Source of the DNA: Sphingobacteriales bacterium JAD_PAG50586_3
GTDB lineage: Bacteria > Bacteroidota > Bacteroidia > CAMBQF01
Direction: 5' to 3'
Length of the DNA: 64,000 nt
NCBI GenBank assembly: GCA_023213195.1
Contig: CP096135.1
Coordinates: forward strand, 2,786,842-2,850,841
Position 1 is the first letter of the stretch; each line of letters starts with the position of its first letter. The notes below the pieces were generated by a model. It searched no databases. It worked only from the letters and a program-made list of their open reading frames with translations, and was not told the origin of the DNA. Of the stretch, positions 8,169 to 16,234 are shown piece by piece. The translations under genes were made by a program, and so were the position numbers.

Positions 8169-9238
8169 TTAAGAGAACAAAGTTATGAAATTGGCGGCAT
8201 TTGAGTGCACAGAATATTCGGCTTCTATCTTTTTACGGGTATTGGCTCCCAAATCAATCAACAGTTGACGGTTTTCCATCAGTTTACTCAGGGCATTGTA
8301 CCAATCGTCGGGCGTGGTGCATATAAAACCATTAACGCCATCGTCAACAATTTTAGTATTTACCCCTACGGGCGATACCAGCGCAGGTATACCCAGCGAC
8401 ATATACTGCAAAGCTTTAAAGCCACACTTTCCGTTGGCCCATTTATCATCTACCAATGGCATAAGGCCTACGTTAAATTGAAGCAAATCTTCAATCTCGG
8501 TTTCCTTTTTCCACTTAGTAAATTGTAACGATTTTAGGTTGAAATCGGGCGCTGTATCTGATATTACGTTAAAAGTAAAATCGTATTTCTCTTCTAGCTT
8601 TTTAAACACAGGCACCAGCGCATTTAGGTATTGCATGGTACTGTGTGTACCCGTCCATCCAATTACAAAGCCGTTGCTACTTTGATTTTTTACTTTATTA
8701 TGATGATGTTCAGTATCAATAGTAGTAGGATTATAAACCGCATTGGCATTAAACTGTGCCGCGTAGTTGCGCAGGTAATCGTTTCCGCACGACACCTTGT
8801 AGGCCATTTTACAAACCTTGGCTACGTTGTTGTAAAACTTAAATTTAGAAAAGAAACCGTTGTGTTCTGATGTGTTGGGAATCCAAATAGCATCATCAAA
8901 ATCATATATCAGTTTTTTGCCTGCTACTTTGGCTATTATCCACTCAAACACCGGCGGACCAAAAACTCGGCTTCGCGGTGAACGAATACATAATCGTATT
9001 TTCCTAAGGTGAACATTGCCGCCCAACGGCGTAAATATCCGCGCAGCGTACCCATAATTTTAGGTAGTGTGTGGCCTGGCTTGTAAAGAATAGCCCAAGT
9101 TTTATCATCAATAAAAGCCTGCTTGTCTATGGTAAACCCATTAGCTTCCAGTGCCTGATAATACTGTTCAAACCTAAAGCGTTGGCTTGCAGCCGTGCCT
9201 TGCGGATAAGGAAAAAGAAACAGTATGCGTTTTGCCAT
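8169..9238 (-). CDS. Glycosyltransferase, GT4-like (one frame break)
   Basis: A predicted cytoplasmic glycosyltransferase of about 356 residues with the GT-B fold. The N-terminus ([19 protein letters not shown]) and the C-terminal donor-binding half, with [12 protein letters not shown] and the [20 protein letters not shown] segment, are typical of group 1 transferases. [10 protein letters not shown] is a motif of a Bacteroidota subset. The frame breaks at a T5 run (A5 on the plus strand, 8961-8965): the upstream part ends in other-frame residues, and adding one T gives [15 protein letters not shown] read it as a single gene with a homopolymer deletion. It is first in the operon with gcvT, comB and the ABC ATPase. 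Acceptor and donor cannot be told. Confidence 0.82.
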
Positions 9239-9330
9239 TGCGGTGCAAAAATAGCAATTAGTTCCCAGTTCTCAGTTGCCGGTTGCAAGCTTGACACAAG
9301 AAGCAGAAAATAATAGTGTAGAAATTAAAG

Positions 9331-9374
9331 TCCCCCTCACTCCTTTAGGAGAGGAGGATTTAGGGGGTGAGGGC
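9331..9374. repeat. CCCTCAC-type palindrome
   Basis: CCCCCTCACTCCTTTAGGAG followed by GAGGATTTAGGGGGTGAGGG forms a long hairpin at the 3' end of the GWxTD gene. It may serve as its terminator. Same general family as the hairpins at 13205, 57970 and 59347. Confidence 0.75.
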
Positions 9375-9375
9375 C

Positions 9376-10836
9376 CTACCTCGGCGTATTAAACAAATCG
9401 TTAGCGCGGCCACCGTATGTTGGGTTAACGCTGTTTATATCAAAGCTGTTGCTCTGCGTATCGCGCTTATGTAGTTTAAGCTGCCATTGAGGGTCGTTAA
9501 TTTCGCCATTGGCATCAGAGTGCAGCAGGGTATAATCGTTGGTAACCAAATCGGGAAGGTAAAACACAAAACGGCGGTTATTTTGATTGTCTAATCGGTA
9601 GTAATGCCAAATCTCGTAGGGGTAAGCGCTGGGCTCGTGCAGACTGGCGGTGCGGTTGTTTGGCGGACCGTATTGTAAAAATACACGACCACGGTCGGTC
9701 TGGTAGCCGCGGCGTATAGAAGTGCCAAACTCGCGATTAACTACTTTAACCATGGCAAGGTATTCTGCCCAGCCCTTAAAAGGGTCTGCGGTGTTGTGGT
9801 TTGTCCAAAACGTTTTAAAGTAGGTGCGCATGGCTGTAGAGTCCGACTTTTTTAGTTGGTCTATAAATATGCGTTCTTTAGGGGTTGCAATGGGGCGCAG
9901 CGAGCGGACAAAATCGCGTAACGTATCAGTTTTAAGTTGGGCAATGTAGGCATCAAAATTATTGGCAAAGGTGTTTATGGCACTTAAATCGGCAATAGGG
10001 GCAATGCCCGAACTGCGTTGAAAGTATAGCTTTTTGCCTCCCAGTACAAAGTTGTTTTTATCGCGGATGTCAACCACCACATAGTAGTTGCCCGATGGAA
10101 GCTTGGTAATATCAAAACTAGATAAAACAGGCACAACCTCTTGGCTGGTATATACTTTGGTTTTAAAGTGGGTATCTAGCGGTTTCTTCGTATCGGCCGA
10201 TTCTATGAAGCTATACACCACAAATTTTTCGTTAGCGCCAAATTTTTTCTCGGTGCCATATATCTCGGTATAAAAGTTAAGGTCCTTAACACTTTCAGGG
10301 TAGTAGCCCGATACATAGGGAACCATCTCGTAGCCGCTTTTGGTAAGTGGGGTAGGGGTGCTGCTTTTTACAAAGGTATCTACAGGCATAATGTCAGACA
10401 TTGTAACACCCGTATCAGGGTAGTTAACCATAATGGGTATGTTACCGGCAAAGGCGGGGGCAACGCGGTTAAGGTCGGCAATGCTAATTTCTAAAGTGTA
10501 TTTGCCATTAGGCAGGGGCAGGTTGTGCTTATCAATAAAATTAGGTTTAGCAGTAAGAGTATCAGCAATTTCCGGACTTAGCAATGTGTATTTGTCTGCA
10601 TAAAAAACAGTATCGTTGCGGGTGGCAGTTAGCACCACTTCTACATTACCCTGGTATTTACCGTTGGCGTTTTTGGCAAATTTTGCGGTTTCGCCATTTA
10701 CCATTAAGTATGTTTCAACAAATGGTTTGCTACCGGGCCTGTTAAAGGTGCAGTAGTTAAGCGCCGATTGCAGGTTTTGCGCCTGCACACCAAGCGTAGC
10801 AACCAATAGGCCTAATAAATATATATAGCGTTTCAT
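9376..10836 (-). CDS. GWxTD domain-containing secreted protein
   Basis: An exported protein of 486 residues. The ATG at 10836 gives a clean signal peptide (MKRYIYLLGLLVATLGVQAQ); an in-frame TTG nine bases upstream is less likely. Most of the chain looks like beta-sandwich domains. The C-terminal part (from about residue 350) is a GWxTD domain, with its GWAEY-AMVKVVNREFGTSIRRG start, the GRVFLQYGPPNNR loop and the YPYEIWHYYR motif. GWxTD proteins occur across Bacteroidota and related phyla, and their function is unknown. No frame damage is seen. Confidence 0.85.
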   Translation of the reverse strand: MKRYIYLLGLLVATLGVQAQNLQSALNYCTFNRPGSKPFVETYLMVNGETAKFAKNANGKYQGNVEVVLTATRNDTVFYADKYTLLSPEIADTLTAKPNFIDKHNLPLPNGKYTLEISIADLNRVAPAFAGNIPIMVNYPDTGVTMSDIMPVDTFVKSSTPTPLTKSGYEMVPYVSGYYPESVKDLNFYTEIYGTEKKFGANEKFVVYSFIESADTKKPLDTHFKTKVYTSQEVVPVLSSFDITKLPSGNYYVVVDIRDKNNFVLGGKKLYFQRSSGIAPIADLSAINTFANNFDAYIAQLKTDTLRDFVRSLRPIATPKERIFIDQLKKSDSTAMRTYFKTFWTNHNTADPFKGWAEYLAMVKVVNREFGTSIRRGYQTDRGRVFLQYGPPNNRTASLHEPSAYPYEIWHYYRLDNQNNRRFVFYLPDLVTNDYTLLHSDANGEINDPQWQLKLHKRDTQSNSFDINSVNPTYGGRANDLFNTPR

Positions 10837-10922
10837 ATTAACCAAATTCTAAAATACAGTGTAAAGTTACGAATTTTAGAGAGGTTGGGCAGGACAAATT
10901 CGATGGTTTGTCGGATATAAAT

Positions 10923-10944
10923 AAGCCCACGGTTAGGTGGGCTT
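10923..10944 (-). terminator. Hairpin downstream of the 11 kb lipoprotein gene
   Basis: AAGCCCAC-n6-GTGGGCTT forms an 8-bp stem, followed on the minus strand by ATTTATAT. It lies 23 bases past the stop of the lipoprotein gene, so it probably ends that transcript. Confidence 0.6.
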
Positions 10945-10966
10945 GTGATATAGGGTGGTTATATTG

Positions 10967-11914
10967 TTATGGGAGGTTGTTGAGCAAGTTTTCAATTGTA
11001 GCTGGATCAACTTCTTGTGGAACTAAATTTAGTGTTGTTCCGCCCGTACCTACTGTTCCTGCCCCTAAGCCGAAATAGAGTTTGCCATTAGAGACAGAAA
11101 AAGATGTCATATGTACATTGGTTCCAATAGGAATACTATTAAACCTGTATTTATTTGAACCGGGATGAATGTTGAATACATTGCCTACGGCTTCTTCACT
11201 ATCAATAGAAATAAATACCTTGGTATTTGTTTCATCGAATGACGAAGGTAATACAGCGCTGATAGAATCTTTAGGATCGGTATTATTATAGAAATAGTCG
11301 CAGTTAATCCAATTAAAATCATCAGGATAACCAATATAACTGGTATCGCCGTTTACAACATATTTGTAAAAATTGGTAGTGTCTTGTATCCAATTTAAAT
11401 AATTAATAGCCGTGTTATTTGGATTAGGATTTGTCACAGTACCAGTGAATACCGGTATATAGTTTTGTATACCTGAACTTGGGAGTTTAACCTTGTATTG
11501 CTGGGTTGGAAATAGTTCTTGACCATTTTGAGTAACTAAGAGATACATTTCGCCTTTTGAAACTAATATATTACCACCGCTGGTAGTTGTGGCGTTATTT
11601 AATATCATGTCTTTTTTAGTGTAAATTTCTTTTAAAGAAATATCTACATAGCCTGAAACAATAGTATTGTTAGCCATTTTGAATGAATTGGGCCAAAAGG
11701 TAACTTCTGCACCTGCTGTAGTTGTAATGGTTGTTTGTTCGTCAGCTTTTACACTAAAGGTTTGGGTGGGGACAGCCTGATTTAAGAAATAGCTGTAAAT
11801 TTCATAATTGCCAGGCTGAAGTGGGATTTGCTGCGGACCAGGGGAATCCTTTTTACAGGCAGAATAGAAAATTGCTAAAGTTAAAACCGGAATAAAGAGT
11901 AGAAGTTTTTTCAT
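10967..11914 (-). CDS. Predicted lipoprotein, unknown function
   Basis: A 315-residue exported protein. The ATG at 11914 places a signal sequence with lipobox IFYSAC (Cys at residue 20) at the N-terminus; the longer frame from a TTG at 11971 would bury it. After the lipobox, the KKDSPGPQQIPLQPG linker leads into an all-beta protein rich in Thr, Asn and Tyr. Features such as VTFWPNSFKMANNTIVSGYVDISLKEI suggest a carboxypeptidase-regulatory or fibronectin-like fold. I do not recognise a named family. It stands alone with its own hairpin terminator, and is more AT-rich than the operons on both sides. Confidence 0.75.
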   Translation of the reverse strand: MKKLLLFIPVLTLAIFYSACKKDSPGPQQIPLQPGNYEIYSYFLNQAVPTQTFSVKADEQTTITTTAGAEVTFWPNSFKMANNTIVSGYVDISLKEIYTKKDMILNNATTTSGGNILVSKGEMYLLVTQNGQELFPTQQYKVKLPSSGIQNYIPVFTGTVTNPNPNNTAINYLNWIQDTTNFYKYVVNGDTSYIGYPDDFNWINCDYFYNNTDPKDSISAVLPSSFDETNTKVFISIDSEEAVGNVFNIHPGSNKYRFNSIPIGTNVHMTSFSVSNGKLYFGLGAGTVGTGGTTLNLVPQEVDPATIENLLNNLP

Positions 11915-12056
11915 ACAAGTAATGTTTTTGGTTATTTGATAATGCAATGTAGTAAATTGGTTATATACCAAGCAACTAAGTATTAAATCAATTTAGTTTG
12001 ATACAGGCTGAGCGTTAATTATCTAATTGCATATTCGCTCATTCGCCAATTAATAT

Positions 12057-12064
12057 TACCTTTG
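12057..12064 (+). promoter_or_regulatory. -7 box of the leucine dehydrogenase promoter
   Basis: TACCTTTG, a full match to the Bacteroidota -7 consensus TAnnTTTG, ends 28 bases before the ATG of the dehydrogenase gene. No clear TTG element is seen at the usual distance upstream. Confidence 0.5.
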
Positions 12065-12092
12065 CCCCGTTCTTTGAATAAAGCTCTTTAAA

Positions 12093-13196
12093 ATGACATT
12101 AGTAAAGCAAGAGAATAAGGCCACCATTGAGAAACCGTTTGAGGGGATGACGTTGGGTGGACACGAGCAGGTAACTTTCTGCTACGACGAAGCAACAGGG
12201 TTAAGAGCCATTATTGCAATTCATAACACCGTATTGGGCCCATCGCTGGGCGGTTTGCGCATGTGGAACTATGCTAACGAAACCGAGGCATTGAACGATG
12301 TTCTTCGCCTTTCGCGCGGTATGACCTACAAGGCAGCCATTACAGGCTTAAACCTGGGCGGCGGCAAGGCCGTTATCATAGGCAATTCTAAAACAGATAA
12401 ATCAGAAGCATTAATACGCCGCTTTGGCAGGTTTGTAGAAAGCTTGGGTGGTAAATATATTACTGCCGAAGACGTGGGCATAAACACCCGCGACATGGAA
12501 TACATAAGCCAGGAAACCAAGCATGTATCGGGCCTGCCCGAGAGTATGGGCGGCGGCGGCGACCCTAGTCCGGTTACCGCTTACGGCGTGTATATGGGCA
12601 TGAAGGCATCGGCCAAACACAAATGGGGCAGCGATAGCCTTGCGGGCAAAACCATTACTGTACAAGGCACAGGCAACGTAGGTTTTTACCTGTTGCAACT
12701 GCTTAATAAAGAAGGCGCTAAACTGGTTGTTGCTGATATTAATGAGGATAACCTGAAAAAAGCGGTTGCCGAAACCGGCGCTACCGTTGTTGGTCCTAAC
12801 GATATTTACGATGTGCAGGCTGATATTTATGCCCCCTGCGCATTGGGTGCTACGCTAAATGACGATACCATTCCACGCCTTAAATGTGAAATTGTAGCAG
12901 GTTCTGCCAACAACCAACTAGCTGTTGAAGACCGCGATGGCGAGGCTTTGATTGAGCGTGGCATTATTTACGCCCCCGATTTTTTAATTAATGCAGGTGG
13001 TTTAATCAACGTGTATAACGAGGTGTTGGGTAAATACAACCGCGACAGGGTAATGCGCCATGCCGAGACTATTTACAGCCAAACACTGGCTATTTTAGAA
13101 CGTGCCGAAGCCCAAAAAATTACACCGCAATTGGCTGCTAACCATATTGCCGAAGAGCGCATTAATTCTATAGCGGCTATTAAAACTAGAATGTAA
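12093..13196 (+). CDS. Leucine (Glu/Leu/Phe/Val) dehydrogenase
   Basis: A 367-residue NAD-dependent amino-acid dehydrogenase that deaminates branched-chain amino acids to 2-oxo acids. Catalytic Lys80 lies in RGMTYKAA (residues 75-82), and the glycine-rich loop GLNLGGGKAV is at 85-94. The Rossmann motif GTGNVG is at 192-197. Length and layout match leucine dehydrogenase better than the longer glutamate dehydrogenases. It is preceded by its own promoter and followed by a palindrome (13205 on), so it is probably monocistronic. Exact substrate preference cannot be read with certainty. Confidence 0.9.
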   Translation: MTLVKQENKATIEKPFEGMTLGGHEQVTFCYDEATGLRAIIAIHNTVLGPSLGGLRMWNYANETEALNDVLRLSRGMTYKAAITGLNLGGGKAVIIGNSKTDKSEALIRRFGRFVESLGGKYITAEDVGINTRDMEYISQETKHVSGLPESMGGGGDPSPVTAYGVYMGMKASAKHKWGSDSLAGKTITVQGTGNVGFYLLQLLNKEGAKLVVADINEDNLKKAVAETGATVVGPNDIYDVQADIYAPCALGATLNDDTIPRLKCEIVAGSANNQLAVEDRDGEALIERGIIYAPDFLINAGGLINVYNEVLGKYNRDRVMRHAETIYSQTLAILERAEAQKITPQLAANHIAEERINSIAAIKTRM

Positions 13197-13202
13197 AACA
13201 AA

Positions 13203-13287
13203 AGAGCCTCACCCCCAACCCCCTCTCCTAAGGAGAGGGGGCGTTACAACCTTTATAGAAACTATACTGTTTGTTGGGGGAGAGGCA
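13203..13287. repeat. CCTCACCCCCAACCCCCTCTCC palindrome split by an AT-rich spacer
   Basis: CTCACCCCCAACCCC and CTCTCCTAAGGAGAGGGGGC at 13208-13245 form a hairpin, and a partial second arm (TTGGGGGAGAGGC) lies at 13275-13287, directly before nusB. It is a member of the CTCTCC hairpin family scattered through the window and lies inside the nusB leader. Confidence 0.8.
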
Positions 13288-13297
13288 GATAGATATT

Positions 13298-14245
13298 ATG
13301 CTTAACAGACGACACATACGGGTAAAAGTAATGCATGCATTATACGGTTTCTTTCAATCAGAAAACGATGATATTGTACGCGGAGAGAAGGAACTATTTT
13401 ATAGTATTGATAAAACGTACGAACTGTACATTTGGATGCTGCAACTTGTTGTAGAGCTTAAAGAATGTGCATGGCAGGTTACAGAGGAGCGCAAGCACAA
13501 ACGCCTGCCTACTGCCGACGATTTAAACCCCAACACCAAGTTTATAAATAACAAGTTTATAGAGGTTTTGCAAAACAATGCCGAGCTGCACGATAAGGTT
13601 GTTAAATACAAGGTAAACTGGCAGCCGCGTTTTGAACTTATCCGCCGCTTGCTTGGTAAATTTACTCAGGGCGAAGAATACCAAAAGTATATGGCTACGC
13701 CCGGCAAATCGTTTGCCGATGATAAGAACATTGTACTGGCCCTTATTGAAGAGTACATTGCCCCTGATGAAGATTTGAGGGAGAAAATGGAAGAGGACAG
13801 CATTTATTTTGCCGATGATTGGGTAGTTACCATCGGCGCCTTGGCCCGCACGGTAGAGTTGTTTAACGAGAATTCTGACGAAGGCCAACGCCTTTTGGCA
13901 ACCTATAAAGATGCCGAAGACGATGCCAAGTTTACCAAAGAACTTTTCCGCAAAACCATACTATCATCAAAAGCATACGAAGAGCTGATTGTATCTAAGG
14001 TTAAAAACTGGGAAATAGAACGCCTTGCCGCTATGGATGTGCTGTTGATTAAAATGGCCATTGCCGAGATTTTAAACTTCTCCAGCATTCCCGTAAAAGT
14101 ATCGCTAAACGAATACATAGAGCTTTCTAAAATATACAGCACCCCACAGAGCAAAGCCTTTGTTAATGGCCTGTTAGATAAAATAGTGGGCGAAATGAAA
14201 GAAAAAGGCGAGATTAAAAAAGCAGGCAGGGGCCTAATTGAGTAG
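13298..14245 (+). CDS. nusB: Transcription antitermination factor NusB (long form)
   Basis: NusB binds boxA RNA with NusE (S10) and promotes antitermination of rRNA operons. The ATG at 13298 starts MLNRRHIRVKVMHALYGFFQ; an earlier in-frame TTG would read through the palindrome. The Bacteroidota form is about 315 residues, with a long insertion after the N-terminal helix. The classic core is C-terminal, from about residue 215 (FRKTILSSKAYEELIVSKVKNW) to the KVSLNEYIELSKIYSTPQSKAFVNG segment, which is strongly conserved in NusB. A palindrome separates it from the dehydrogenase. The esterase gene begins 9 bases after its stop, so the two probably share a transcript. Confidence 0.92.
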   Translation: MLNRRHIRVKVMHALYGFFQSENDDIVRGEKELFYSIDKTYELYIWMLQLVVELKECAWQVTEERKHKRLPTADDLNPNTKFINNKFIEVLQNNAELHDKVVKYKVNWQPRFELIRRLLGKFTQGEEYQKYMATPGKSFADDKNIVLALIEEYIAPDEDLREKMEEDSIYFADDWVVTIGALARTVELFNENSDEGQRLLATYKDAEDDAKFTKELFRKTILSSKAYEELIVSKVKNWEIERLAAMDVLLIKMAIAEILNFSSIPVKVSLNEYIELSKIYSTPQSKAFVNGLLDKIVGEMKEKGEIKKAGRGLIE

Positions 14246-14253
14246 ATTTGTGC

Positions 14254-14895
14254 ATGGTACAACCATTGGCACATAATATTACCACCCGCCGCACAGCAAG
14301 GTATTTTACCTTAGGCAACACCGTAAACCCCACTAAAGTATGGGTAGTGCTGCATGGCTATGGCTTTTTGGGTTCAGTATTTATAAACGAATTTGCAGAC
14401 TTAGTTAAAGACGATACGTTGATTATTGCACCCGAGGGCTTATCGCGGTTTTATGCTAAAGGCCTGGGTGGCGATGTGGTTGCCAGTTGGATGACCCGCG
14501 AAGACCGCAATGCTGATATTGCCGATAACGTTACCTATTTAGATACCATCTACAGCGAAGTAATACAACCCTTAGGTAATGTAAAGTTGAACGGACTTGG
14601 CTTTTCGCAGGGCTGTGCCACGTTGTGCCGCTGGGCTACTATGGGCCTGCCAACATTTAATAAAATGGTGCTTTGCTCGGGCGATATTCCTAACGATTTA
14701 GCGCCGGAGAAAATTGCCGCTATTTCTCAGCAAACAGATATACACGTAGTTTACGGTACCGAAGACCCACTTATTCCCCAAGGCTATACTGATAAACTGA
14801 TGGAAATGCTAACCGCTTGGGGCGTGCGCTACCAAAGCAAAACCTTTGTGGGCAAGCACGAGGTTAATAAAGAAATTTTAGCCGATTATTTTTAG
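14254..14895 (+). CDS. Alpha/beta hydrolase, phospholipase/carboxylesterase-like
   Basis: A 213-residue serine hydrolase of the carboxylesterase/YpfH group. The nucleophile Ser118 is in GFSQG (116-120), the oxyanion region HGYG is at 34-37, the likely acid is Asp in GTEDPLIP (about 169-176) and the likely His is in VGKHEVN near the end. I chose ATG 14254 over a TTG two codons earlier. It has no signal peptide, so it acts in the cytosol. It sits 9 bases after nusB and one base before the deacetylase gene, which suggests a three-gene operon. The natural ester substrate is unknown. Confidence 0.85.
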   Translation: MVQPLAHNITTRRTARYFTLGNTVNPTKVWVVLHGYGFLGSVFINEFADLVKDDTLIIAPEGLSRFYAKGLGGDVVASWMTREDRNADIADNVTYLDTIYSEVIQPLGNVKLNGLGFSQGCATLCRWATMGLPTFNKMVLCSGDIPNDLAPEKIAAISQQTDIHVVYGTEDPLIPQGYTDKLMEMLTAWGVRYQSKTFVGKHEVNKEILADYF

Positions 14896-14896
14896 T

Positions 14897-16198
14897 ATGC
14901 TGCTCATCTATTCGCCCCAAATTACCAACCGTTTGCGCTATGCTGTAAAGCTGGTGTTTACCAATTGTGTGCAGGCAGAATATAAGCTGGTTGATTCTAT
15001 TGAGGAATTTAACAGCCATAATGGCCCTAAACTATCATACGGCAAACAAGCTGTAGGTAACGAGCCTTTTGTGTATGCGGAAGGCATGTTAAGCGAGACA
15101 GGTTTCCGTACGGAGCAACCCGCTAAAGGAGCGGATTACAAAGGCATCAGCACAATATTTTCTACTGATACGAATAGCATTTTACCCTTTGATGTTTTTG
15201 CCGCGGCGTTTTACATAGCCAGCCGGTACGAAGAGTATTTGCCACATGAGCGCGATAACCACGACCGCTACATTCCAACAGAATCTATCCACCATAAATA
15301 CGGCTTTTTAAATAAGCCAGTGGTTAATATCTGGAGCGCTGAACTGGCTACTCTTTTACAGGCTCTGTATGCCGATTTTACTTGGGAGAAACCTAAGTTT
15401 ACATTTACATCAACCATAGATATTGATAATGCCTTTGCTTTTGCCCACAAGGGTTTGTTGCGTGGGGTTGCAGGCTTGGCAGGCGATGTGTTAGATCTTA
15501 AATTTAAACGCATACCCAAGCGTTTTTTAAGCTGGATGCACGATGCTAACGACCCTTATAATACTTTCCATATAATTGAAGACCTTGCCGCTAAATACAA
15601 ACACAGGCTTAAGTTTTTTGTATTGGTGGCCGATTATGGGCATAACGATAAAAACCCCGATTGGGAAAACCGGGGCTTTCAGCAACTGATAAAAAGGTTA
15701 GCTGATAAGTACGCCATAGGTGTGCACCCATCGTATGCATCGTACTTGCATATTGATAAGGTAGGCGAGGAGCGCGACCGTGTAGCCCAGATTATTGGCA
15801 GGCATGTTGATACTGCCCGTTGTCACTTTCTGCGGTTAAAGTTCCCTACTACGTACCGCACCCAATTGTACTTTAATATTTACGACGATTATACCATGGC
15901 GCACTCGCCGCTGCCGGGCTTTAGGGCAGGAATGTGTACCCCTTTCAAGTGGTTTGATATTGAACGTGATACCGAAACAGGCTTAAACCTTCACCCATCA
16001 ACTGTAATGGAGGGCACCCTGCGCGATTATATGAAGCTGTCGCCCCAACAGGCCACTGCTACCATTGCCCAACTAATGCAAGAGGTAAAAGCCGTAGGCG
16101 GGGAATTCATCTCCATTTGGCATAACGATAGCTTTACTCTGGAAAATACAGAGTGGGTGGAGGTGTATGAGGAGATGATTAAATTAGCCGTTGAATAA
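14897..16198 (+). CDS. Polysaccharide deacetylase-like protein
   Basis: A 433-residue protein of the DUF7033/polysaccharide-deacetylase group found in Bacteroidota. An N-terminal alpha/beta region (about residues 1-165) precedes a NodB-like barrel. FTSTIDIDNAFAFAH near 170-185 carries the two Asp residues of the metal site, GVHPSYASYL near 275-284 carries the His, and the end reads FISIWHNDSF, matching the family's last motif. No signal peptide is present. The family modifies surface or capsule sugars, often near glycosyltransferase genes, but here the neighbours are nusB and an esterase. It is the last plus-strand gene before the STAND gene. Confidence 0.85.
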   Translation: MLLIYSPQITNRLRYAVKLVFTNCVQAEYKLVDSIEEFNSHNGPKLSYGKQAVGNEPFVYAEGMLSETGFRTEQPAKGADYKGISTIFSTDTNSILPFDVFAAAFYIASRYEEYLPHERDNHDRYIPTESIHHKYGFLNKPVVNIWSAELATLLQALYADFTWEKPKFTFTSTIDIDNAFAFAHKGLLRGVAGLAGDVLDLKFKRIPKRFLSWMHDANDPYNTFHIIEDLAAKYKHRLKFFVLVADYGHNDKNPDWENRGFQQLIKRLADKYAIGVHPSYASYLHIDKVGEERDRVAQIIGRHVDTARCHFLRLKFPTTYRTQLYFNIYDDYTMAHSPLPGFRAGMCTPFKWFDIERDTETGLNLHPSTVMEGTLRDYMKLSPQQATATIAQLMQEVKAVGGEFISIWHNDSFTLENTEWVEVYEEMIKLAVE

Positions 16199-16234
16199 TG
16201 CGATTTAAAGCGCAGCAAAGCAATCGGCCTAATA